Below are positions 43,699-50,955 of a stretch of DNA of 64,000 bases, piece after piece. How positions within the stretch are numbered: position 1 is the stretch's first letter; the number at the start of each line of letters is the position of its first letter. Origin of the DNA: an uncultured Pelagibacteraceae bacterium (GTDB taxonomy: Bacteria > Pseudomonadota > Alphaproteobacteria > Pelagibacterales > Pelagibacteraceae); assembly GCA_902601315.1 (NCBI GenBank), contig CACKMS010000002.1, positions 1 to 64,000 of the forward strand. The letters are read 5' to 3'. The position numbers and the translations under genes were made by a program. A model generated the notes under the pieces. It was not told the origin of the DNA and made no database searches. It saw only the letters and a list, made by a program, of their open reading frames with translations.

Positions 43699-44534
43699 TG
43701 GAAGTTTTAAATGTTAGTGAAATTGTTAATTTATTTATAGTTCTATCTATTGCAGCATCTGTCGCAGGTTTTATGGCAGGATTATTAGGTGTTGGAGGAG
43801 GTATAATAATTGTACCCGCATTATATTACGCTTTTACTATACTAGATTTTGATATTGCAACCAGAATGCATATTTCTGTTGGAACATCTTTGGCTATTAT
43901 TATCCCAACTTCTATAATTTCAGCTAAAACTCACATGGAACATAAGGCAGTAGATATAAATTTAGTAAAATCTTTTGGCATTTTTATAGTTATTGGTGTC
44001 ATAGGAGGAACTTTTTTAGCAGTAAATTTAAGAACATCTGATTTTATTTTATTTTTTTCTATAATGGCATTTATTGTTGGACTATTTTTTATTTTTTTAA
44101 GAGATAAATTTTTAGAAAATCCAAAAAAAATAAAAGATTCTATAAAAAATATTTCAGGAGTAGGTGTTGGTTTTATTTCAGTTTTATTAGGCATTGGAGG
44201 AGGATCTTTGATGGTACCTTTCATGAGAACTTTCGGATATGACATAAGGAAGTCAATAGGAACAGCCTCAGCAATTGGTATTTTAATTGCTATTAGTGGA
44301 ACTATTACAATGATAACAGGTGGAGAAATTATTAATGATGTAGTTACACCTTTTACCTTAGGTTATATAAATTTATTTGGATTTATCGTATTTGTACCTG
44401 TGACGATGGTAATGGCAAGAATAGGTGCAAAAGCGGTATATAAAACAGATAAAAAGCTATTAAGTAAAATTTTTGGGACTTTTCTATTAATAGTATCTAT
44501 TCGATCTTTTATTGAATATTTAAAAATTAGTTAA
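43698..44534 (+). CDS. TauE/SafE-family sulfite/organoanion exporter
   Basis: A 278-residue membrane protein with about eight helices and two copies of the family motif: AGLLGVGGGIIIVPAL near the N terminus and VLLGIGGGSLMVPFM in the second half. Members export sulfite, sulfoacetate or other small anions. The start overlaps the dusA stop by one base (TAATG). It precedes malonyl-CoA decarboxylase by 16 nt. Confidence 0.87.
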   Translation: MEVLNVSEIVNLFIVLSIAASVAGFMAGLLGVGGGIIIVPALYYAFTILDFDIATRMHISVGTSLAIIIPTSIISAKTHMEHKAVDINLVKSFGIFIVIGVIGGTFLAVNLRTSDFILFFSIMAFIVGLFFIFLRDKFLENPKKIKDSIKNISGVGVGFISVLLGIGGGSLMVPFMRTFGYDIRKSIGTASAIGILIAISGTITMITGGEIINDVVTPFTLGYINLFGFIVFVPVTMVMARIGAKAVYKTDKKLLSKIFGTFLLIVSIRSFIEYLKIS

Positions 44535-44550
44535 TATTAATCATTACATC

Positions 44551-45858
44551 ATGTTTAATTTAAAAGAAATAATTTCATCAATAGCTGATGTTGGTCAAAA
44601 AATATTTAAGAAGAAAGAACTTAAAAAAAATGACCTTGATACAATCCTTTCATTATGTAGAGATTTGTTATCAACAAAGGGGGCAGCATTTGGCATTACT
44701 GTAGCACGAGACATTACAGATTTATACACAAGTCTTTCAGTTGAAAATAAACTCACATTTTTTAAGAAAATTAATGAGGAGTATAAACCTAGTCATACCG
44801 AAGTTTCAAAGGTAATCGATGAATATAAAAAAACGCAGAATGATAAAAATTTGTATAAATTATTTGTTACATCAGAAGGAAAGAGAAAGGAATTATTTAA
44901 AAGGATAAACATGTCCCCTAATGGAATGTCAACCATAGTCTCTTTAAGAGAAGATTTGCTAAAAAATATTGATAAAAACAAAGATTTAATATCTTTAGAT
45001 GATGATCTAAGAGAATTATTTAAATCATGGTTTAACCCTGGATTTTTAAAACTTGCTAAAATTACTTGGGATACTAAGGCAGCAGTATTGGAAAAAATTA
45101 TGAAATATGAAAGAGTTCATGAAATTAAGGATATGGATGAACTAAAAAGAAGATTAGGTGAAGATAGAAGATTTTTTTCATATTTCCATCCAGCTTTAGA
45201 GGATGAACCGATTATATTTGTTCAAGTTGCTTTAACTAATGGTTTAGGAAAATCAATTCAAGAAATAACAAAACCTAGAACTGACGGAGATAAAAAATAC
45301 GATACTGCAACTTTCTATTCTATAAGCAACTGTCAAGATGGATTATCAAGAGTAACTCTAGGAAATTTTTTAATTAAAAGAGTTGTTTTTGAAATACAAG
45401 AAGAACTTCCAAATATTAAAAATTTTGGAACACTATCACCAATACCTGGCTTTCGAAATTGGTATATGAATTTAGAGGAAAAATTGGTAGAAAATATTTT
45501 GGGAAATATTCCCTTGGAAAATATATCTTTTTTAAAGTCTCCAAGTTTTAAAATAGGCGACACGAGAATTTTATCAAATAAAAATGCCATATATAAATTG
45601 GTAGCTCACTATTTAATGAATGAGAAAAATAAAAAACAATTGCCTATCAATGATGTTTGTAGATTTCATCTAGGAAATGGTGCAATAATCGATGATATTG
45701 TGATTAATGCAAATATTTCAGAAGTAGGTTTTAATAGGTCGTTTGGTGTAATGGTAAATTATTTATACGAACTTAAAAATATAGAAAAAAATCATGAGGA
45801 ATATATTAATAATAAAACTATTATAGTATCAGATAAGGTAAAAAAACTAATTCAGTAA
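44551..45858 (+). CDS. Malonyl-CoA decarboxylase
   Basis: Converts malonyl-CoA to acetyl-CoA and CO2. The 435-residue protein has the helical N-terminal domain and the GNAT-like C-terminal domain of the MCD family. Active-site segments are FGTLSPIPGFRNWYMN, with the Ser that aligns to the human catalytic Ser, and CRFHLGNGAIID, with the catalytic His. No targeting sequence is present. A TauE exporter lies upstream, and a TRAP importer and a CoA-transferase lie downstream, which suggests use of malonate or a related diacid as carbon source. Confidence 0.9.
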   Translation: MFNLKEIISSIADVGQKIFKKKELKKNDLDTILSLCRDLLSTKGAAFGITVARDITDLYTSLSVENKLTFFKKINEEYKPSHTEVSKVIDEYKKTQNDKNLYKLFVTSEGKRKELFKRINMSPNGMSTIVSLREDLLKNIDKNKDLISLDDDLRELFKSWFNPGFLKLAKITWDTKAAVLEKIMKYERVHEIKDMDELKRRLGEDRRFFSYFHPALEDEPIIFVQVALTNGLGKSIQEITKPRTDGDKKYDTATFYSISNCQDGLSRVTLGNFLIKRVVFEIQEELPNIKNFGTLSPIPGFRNWYMNLEEKLVENILGNIPLENISFLKSPSFKIGDTRILSNKNAIYKLVAHYLMNEKNKKQLPINDVCRFHLGNGAIIDDIVINANISEVGFNRSFGVMVNYLYELKNIEKNHEEYINNKTIIVSDKVKKLIQ

Positions 45859-45859
45859 A

Positions 45860-46060
45860 TTAATCTGATCCCCACTTTACTTTATTCCAAATTCTTTCGT
45901 GAAAATAATAGAATAGAAGAGGAATGATAGAGCCAATCCCTAAAATTCCGGCACCACTAAATGTACCAGTATAAATATATCCAAAAATCACCCAATATAT
46001 AAATATAATCAACCTCCAAGAAAATGTCTTAGCGACTGATCTCATTTTTCTATCTGCCAT
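45860..46060 (-). CDS. DUF2061 small membrane protein
   Basis: A 66-residue protein matching the DUF2061 pattern: RSVAKTFSWRLIIFIYWVIFGYIYTG at the start and YYFHERIWNKVKWG at the end, with two hydrophobic helices. The function is unknown; the family occurs beside sulfur-assimilation and other genes in many proteobacteria. Its stop is 1 nt from the decarboxylase stop, and it is divergent from the TRAP operon. Confidence 0.85.
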   Translation of the reverse strand: MADRKMRSVAKTFSWRLIIFIYWVIFGYIYTGTFSGAGILGIGSIIPLLFYYFHERIWNKVKWGSD

Positions 46061-46156
46061 AATTCTCCTTTTTTCATGTTGTATAATTTAGACACTAGAT
46101 CTCTTTGTCTATTTTATATACCCTTATTTTATAAAAAACTAACTAAGGGAAATAAA

Positions 46157-47131
46157 ATGAATAAATTTTTAAAAACAATTGTCGTTGTATTCTCATCATT
46201 ATTTTTGAGTTTTGCAGCTAATTCAGTTGAAGTAAAATTTGGACACGTTGGTAAACCAGGTTCACTTTTTTCTGCATCTGTAGATCACTTTGCAAAACTT
46301 GCGAATGAAAGATTAGGAAGCAAGGGTAAAGTTTCTGTATTTGGCTCTTCACAACTTGGTAAAGACAAACAAGGAATGCAAAAACTAAAACTAGGCACAG
46401 TTAATATGTGGTTACCTTCTTCAGTAATGGCGTCTATCCATGATGAATTTGGTGTATTTGATATGCCTTTTATTATCAAAGACAGAAAACACATGGCTAA
46501 AGTTGAAAAAAATGTTTTACCTGGAATGTTTAAAAATCTTGAAGACAAAACGGGATATAAAGTAATTGCTGTTTGGGAAAATGGATTTAGACATATAACA
46601 AACAATACTAGACCAATTAATACTCCGAATGATTTAAAAGGAATTAAATTAAGAACCCCTAAATCAAAATGGAGAGTTAAAATGTTCCAATCATATGGTG
46701 CAAACCCAACTCCAATGTCATTTTCTGAAGTATTCACTGCTTTAAAAACTGGAACGATGGATGGACAAGAAAACCCATATGCACAAATAGCTAGCGCTAA
46801 ATTTCAAGAAGTTCAAAAATATTTATCAATTACAGGTCACGTTTATACTCCTGCTTATGTAACTGTTCATAAAGATCACTGGAGCAAACTTCCTGCAGAT
46901 GTACAAGATATTTTAGAAAAGGCTGCTCAAGATACACAAAAATTTGTGTACGCTGAAGCTGCTAAACTTGAAAAATCTTTATTAAAAGTAATTAAAGATG
47001 CTGGCGTTCAAGTAAATGAAGCGGACAAAGGTGCTTTTATTGCAGCTAGTAAAGGGATCTATGATCAGTTTGGATCAGAAGTTCCTACAGGTGGTGCTTT
47101 AGTTGATAAAGTATCTTCTTTAGCAAATTAA
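46157..47131 (+). CDS. TRAP transporter substrate-binding protein (DctP family), second system
   Basis: The ATG at 46157 is chosen because it is preceded by AAGGGA (46145-46150) and begins a clean signal peptide (MNKFLKTIVVVFSS, cleavage near residue 22); an upstream in-frame ATG at 46076 would add 27 unlikely residues. The mature protein has KFGHVGKPGS, LGTVNMWLP, LKGIKLRTPKSKWR and MSFSEVFTALKTGTMDGQENP, typical of dicarboxylate-binding DctP proteins. The nearby malonyl-CoA decarboxylase makes malonate a reasonable but unproven ligand. Confidence 0.9.
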   Translation: MNKFLKTIVVVFSSLFLSFAANSVEVKFGHVGKPGSLFSASVDHFAKLANERLGSKGKVSVFGSSQLGKDKQGMQKLKLGTVNMWLPSSVMASIHDEFGVFDMPFIIKDRKHMAKVEKNVLPGMFKNLEDKTGYKVIAVWENGFRHITNNTRPINTPNDLKGIKLRTPKSKWRVKMFQSYGANPTPMSFSEVFTALKTGTMDGQENPYAQIASAKFQEVQKYLSITGHVYTPAYVTVHKDHWSKLPADVQDILEKAAQDTQKFVYAEAAKLEKSLLKVIKDAGVQVNEADKGAFIAASKGIYDQFGSEVPTGGALVDKVSSLAN

Positions 47132-47151
47132 TTTAATTTAATTTATCTCAT

Positions 47152-47174
47152 CAGGCCCTCATTCAGAGGGCCTG
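47152..47174 (+). terminator. Perfect 9-bp GC-rich hairpin between second TRAP dctP and dctQ
   Basis: CAGGCCCTC (47152-47160), loop ATTCA, GAGGGCCTG (47166-47174) form a perfect stem in the gap between the binding-protein stop and the small-permease start. There is no U-tract, so it probably protects the upstream mRNA or damps read-through. It is the most GC-rich patch in this part of the window. Confidence 0.8.
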
Positions 47175-47182
47175 TGTATAAT

Positions 47183-47692
47183 ATGAAATTGCAAAATTTT
47201 ATTAATACGTACGAAAAAATACTTAAACTAATACTGTTTATAATGATGGTGGCATTGGCAGTAACGGTTTTGCTTGGAGTTACTTTTCGTTTTGCAGGCA
47301 GTGCATTAGTTTGGTATGATGAAGTTGCTGCTGTACAACTTGCTTGGATTACATATTATGGCTCGGCCTATGCTGCATTAAAAGGTTCTCATATAAGTGT
47401 TCCGAGTATATTTAAAGCATTTCCATTGGCACTTAGAAAAATTTTCTTCGTTGTCTCAAAAATAGTTGTTTATAGTTTCTTACTATTACTAGCATACTAC
47501 GGATATTTAGTTTTAACTCTTATTACTGGTGAAACATTGGTAACATTAGAATGGGTTCCACAACCATTTGTTCAATCTGTCATCCCAATTGCATCATGTT
47601 TATTTATTTTATCTGAAACTTTAAGAATCCCAGAGGACTATAGAAATTTAGTTCTTCAAACAACAGGTGAGGAGCAAACAGGAGATATTTAA
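47183..47692 (+). CDS. TRAP transporter small permease (DctQ family), second system
   Basis: A 169-residue, four-helix membrane protein; GVTFRFAGSALVWYDEVAAVQLAWITYYGSAYAALKGSHISVPS is the DctQ core. I start it at the ATG at 47183 rather than the in-frame GTG at 47174, because the latter overlaps the base of the preceding hairpin. It overlaps the large permease gene by one base. Confidence 0.88.
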   Translation: MKLQNFINTYEKILKLILFIMMVALAVTVLLGVTFRFAGSALVWYDEVAAVQLAWITYYGSAYAALKGSHISVPSIFKAFPLALRKIFFVVSKIVVYSFLLLLAYYGYLVLTLITGETLVTLEWVPQPFVQSVIPIASCLFILSETLRIPEDYRNLVLQTTGEEQTGDI

Positions 47693-48975
47693 TGATAATT
47701 CTTACAATGTTTGCAGTCCTTTTACTTCTATTATCTATAAATGTACCCATTGCTATAGGCCTTGCTGTAACAACAATTATTGCAATGGTACTGAAGACAG
47801 GAACAAGTTTTTTAATCGATACAGCAATCGTCATGTTTGATGGGTCAATGAAATTTCCATTAATTGCAATTCCTTTATTTATCCTTGCAGGATCAATTAT
47901 GAATAGTGCTGGAATATCTAGAAGACTAATAGCCTTTGCTTCAGCTCTTGTTGGATTTATCAAAGGCGGTTTAAGCATGATTAACATTGCAACTTCAATG
48001 TTTTTTGCAGAAATTTCTGGATCAGCCGTTGCTGATGTTGCTGCGCTTGGATCTATTTTAATTCCTGCAATGAAGAAAAAAGGCTACCCAGGTCCCTTTG
48101 CTGCTGCTGTTACTTCTTCCTCAGCATCTTTAGCAATTATAATTCCACCATCAATACCAATGATTGTTTATGCTGTTATGGCTCAAAGTTCAGTAGTTCA
48201 ATTATTTGTTGCCGGGATAGTTCCTGGTGTGATAGGTGGTTTTTTCTTAATGTTGGCTGCATATATTACTGCAAGACGAAAAAACTTTCCTGTTGAGGAG
48301 ACATTTAATATTCCAAATGTAAAGAAAACTGCAAAAGATGCAGCATTAGCATTTTTATTACCTATTATTATCTTAGGTGGAATTTTTGGTGGAGTTGTAA
48401 CTGCAACTGAAGGTGCAGGTTTAGCAGTTGTAGCTTCTTTAGTAATTGGTTTTATTTATAAAGAAATTGATTTTAAAAGATTGTACGAGTCTGCATGTGA
48501 AGGCGCAATTCAAACAGCCTCAGTGATGTTATTAGTGGCTGCATCTGTATTACTTGGTGAATTTTTAACAATAGAACAAATTCCACAAAAAGTTGCAGAG
48601 TCAATTATTGATTTTACAAATAATAAATATGCAGTTTTGGGAATACTAAATGTATTTCTTTTAGTAATAGGTTTCTTTTTACATTCAGTTGCTGCAATAA
48701 TTTTAACAGTTCCAATTGTAATGCCTTTAGTTAATGCTGTAGGTATTGACCCTGTCCACTTTGGTATAATAGTAACTTTAAATTTAGCAATTGGCCAACA
48801 AACCCCACCAGTAGCAAGTGTTCTGGTTACAGCATGTTCTGTTGCTAAAGCTGATATTTGGGATGTTACAAGATCAAATATATCTTTTATTTGTGTATTG
48901 TTTGTATTGCTAATGTTAGTAACATATGTTCCAGCTATACCGATGACATTAGTTGAGTTTTTTTATAGGAATTAA
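47692..48975 (+). CDS. TRAP transporter large permease (DctM family), second system
   Basis: A 427-residue membrane protein of about twelve helices. The DctM motifs are FFAEISGSAVADVAALGSILIPAMKKKGY, SSASLAIIIPPSIPMIVYAVMAQSS and GQQTPPVASVLVTAC. It ends directly before the crotonase ATG, so importer and crotonase are co-transcribed. It is clearly diverged from the 41372 copy and not a recent duplicate. Confidence 0.93.
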   Translation: MIILTMFAVLLLLLSINVPIAIGLAVTTIIAMVLKTGTSFLIDTAIVMFDGSMKFPLIAIPLFILAGSIMNSAGISRRLIAFASALVGFIKGGLSMINIATSMFFAEISGSAVADVAALGSILIPAMKKKGYPGPFAAAVTSSSASLAIIIPPSIPMIVYAVMAQSSVVQLFVAGIVPGVIGGFFLMLAAYITARRKNFPVEETFNIPNVKKTAKDAALAFLLPIIILGGIFGGVVTATEGAGLAVVASLVIGFIYKEIDFKRLYESACEGAIQTASVMLLVAASVLLGEFLTIEQIPQKVAESIIDFTNNKYAVLGILNVFLLVIGFFLHSVAAIILTVPIVMPLVNAVGIDPVHFGIIVTLNLAIGQQTPPVASVLVTACSVAKADIWDVTRSNISFICVLFVLLMLVTYVPAIPMTLVEFFYRN

Positions 48976-49758
48976 ATGAGCAAATTAATTAAACTAAATA
49001 AAAAAAATATTCATTTAGTTGAAGTTGTTATTAATAGACCAGAAAAATTAAATGCAATGACCAAGCCAATGTGGATTGAACTAGGCAAGGTCTTTAAAAA
49101 GTTATCTAGGAATAAAAATTTAAGATGCATCATAATAAGAGGGGAGGGAGGTAAATCTTTTTCACCAGGAAATGATATTGGAGAATTTAAAAAACAAAGA
49201 TCTTCATCTAAATTAGCAAAATCTTATGGTAAATTTTTACACGGAACGCTCGGAGCAATTTTTGATTGCCCAATACCAACAATTGCATTGATTGAGGGAA
49301 TATGCGTTGGTGGAGGATTGGAAATAGCTGGATGTTGTGACATTAGAATTTGTGGTAAAAATTCTAGGTTTGGAGTTCCAATTAAAAGATTAGGCTTAAC
49401 AATGGCTGCAAAAGAACTTGAGGTACTTTTAAAAGTAACTAATTACACTACAGCAATGGAAATATTATTTGAAGGTAGAGTCTTTGGAGCTGACGAAGCA
49501 TTGCAAAAGAGACTAGTTAATAGAGTGGTTAATGATAAAGATGTTGAAAAAGAGGCTTATAAATCAGCTGAATTAATATGTGAAGGAGCTCCAAAGGTTG
49601 CTAGGTGGCACAAGCAATTTGCAAGAAACATTTTAAAAAATGGAAAAGTTACAGAAAAAATAAATAATCTTGGTTATAAATGTTATGATACCCAAGACTT
49701 TAAAATTGGTTATCAATCTTTCTTAAATAAAATAAAACCAAAATTCAAAAATAAGTAA
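48976..49758 (+). CDS. Enoyl-CoA hydratase/isomerase (crotonase) family protein
   Basis: A 260-residue crotonase-fold enzyme. The first oxyanion segment is GKSFSPGNDIGEF; the second is EGICVGGGLEIAGCCDIRIC. The Glu matching the first catalytic Glu of rat hydratase is present (GGLEIAG), but the position of the second, usually in FGQPE, reads FGVPI, so simple hydration is doubtful. Isomerase, hydrolase or decarboxylase activity is possible. It lies between the TRAP importer and a CoA-transferase (3 nt). Confidence 0.82.
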   Translation: MSKLIKLNKKNIHLVEVVINRPEKLNAMTKPMWIELGKVFKKLSRNKNLRCIIIRGEGGKSFSPGNDIGEFKKQRSSSKLAKSYGKFLHGTLGAIFDCPIPTIALIEGICVGGGLEIAGCCDIRICGKNSRFGVPIKRLGLTMAAKELEVLLKVTNYTTAMEILFEGRVFGADEALQKRLVNRVVNDKDVEKEAYKSAELICEGAPKVARWHKQFARNILKNGKVTEKINNLGYKCYDTQDFKIGYQSFLNKIKPKFKNK

Positions 49759-49761
49759 TAA

Positions 49762-50955
49762 ATGTCTGCATCATTAAAAGGCATTCGAGTTCTTGAGATG
49801 GCTCAAATAATGGCAGGTCCAACTTGCGGACTATTGTTAGCTGATTTAGGTGCCGAAGTTATAAAAATAGAGAAAACCCCAACTGGAGATGATACTAGAA
49901 ACTTTCTTCCACCAGAAATCAATGGTGAGTCCGCAGCCTTTATGATGATGAATAGGAATAAGAAAGGTATTGCATTAAATTTGAAAGACAAAGATGGAAT
50001 AGAGATATTTAAAACTATGGTTAAGAATTCAGACGTAGTTTTAGAAAATTTTAGAAAAGGGACATTAGAAAAATTAGGTGTTGGATATAATGTATTGTCA
50101 GAAATTAATCCTAAAATAATTTTATGTGAAATTTCTGGATATGGTAGAACTGGTCCTTATGCGGATAAGGGTGGATTTGATTTAGTCGCACAAGGTATGA
50201 GTGGATTAATGAGTATTACAGGTGAAAGTGCAGATAAGCCGCCGATGAAAGTTGGTGCACCTATAACAGATATAACAGCTGGCTTACTTGCAGCTAGTGG
50301 AATTTTAGCTGCATTAGTTCATAGAGCAAAAACAGGAGAAGGGCAAAAAGTTGATACATCTCTATATGAAGCGGGAATTGTTCATACATATTGGCAATCT
50401 GCAATAGCTGCTGCCACTGGAGCGTCGCCTGGTCCATTAGGCTCAGCACATCCTTTAACTGCACCCTATCAAGCATTTAAAACAAAAGACAAATGGATAA
50501 CAGTAGGTGCCTCAAATCAAAATACTTGGCTTATGTTACTTAAAGCAATCAGTCGTGAAGATTTACAAGAAAATGAAAAGTTTTCATCTAATTTAAATAG
50601 AAAGCAAAATTTAAATGAACTAGTTGATATTCTTAACAAAGAACTCATTAAAAAAACTTCTAGTGAATGGTTAAAAATCTTTGATGATAATGGATTACCA
50701 TGTGGTCCTATTAACTCGATAACAGACATGTTTAAAGATCCTCAAACACTTGAAAGACAAATGGTTATAGAGGTAAATAATAAAAAAGCTGGTAAAAGTA
50801 AAGCTATTGGTATGCCAATTAAATTTTCAAAAAGTAAAACTGAAAAATCAAGAGGTGCTCCAAACTTAGGAGAACATACAAAAGAAGTTATGCAAATTTT
50901 TGGTTACAAAGATGACCAGATCGAAGATTTTTATAATAGAAAAGTAATTCTTTAA
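49762..50955 (+). CDS. CaiB/BaiF family III CoA-transferase
   Basis: A 397-residue intact CoA-transferase: VLEMAQIMAGPTCGLLLADLGAEVIKIEK, GDDTRNFLPP, NRNKKGIALNLK, ISGYGRTGPYADKGGFDLVAQGMSGLMS and DTSLYEAGIVHTYW. In that last segment the residue at the usual catalytic Asp position appears to be Glu. It should exchange CoA between an acyl-CoA donor and a carboxylate. It closes the TRAP-crotonase operon and overlaps the convergent dehydrogenase gene by 4 nt. Confidence 0.9.
   Translation: MSASLKGIRVLEMAQIMAGPTCGLLLADLGAEVIKIEKTPTGDDTRNFLPPEINGESAAFMMMNRNKKGIALNLKDKDGIEIFKTMVKNSDVVLENFRKGTLEKLGVGYNVLSEINPKIILCEISGYGRTGPYADKGGFDLVAQGMSGLMSITGESADKPPMKVGAPITDITAGLLAASGILAALVHRAKTGEGQKVDTSLYEAGIVHTYWQSAIAAATGASPGPLGSAHPLTAPYQAFKTKDKWITVGASNQNTWLMLLKAISREDLQENEKFSSNLNRKQNLNELVDILNKELIKKTSSEWLKIFDDNGLPCGPINSITDMFKDPQTLERQMVIEVNNKKAGKSKAIGMPIKFSKSKTEKSRGAPNLGEHTKEVMQIFGYKDDQIEDFYNRKVIL

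Noticed and set aside
46285..46737. 150-residue minus-strand frame inside the second TRAP binding-protein gene
   Set aside because: It lies wholly within a well-supported plus-strand gene, has no start signal and its composition looks like antisense of coding sequence.
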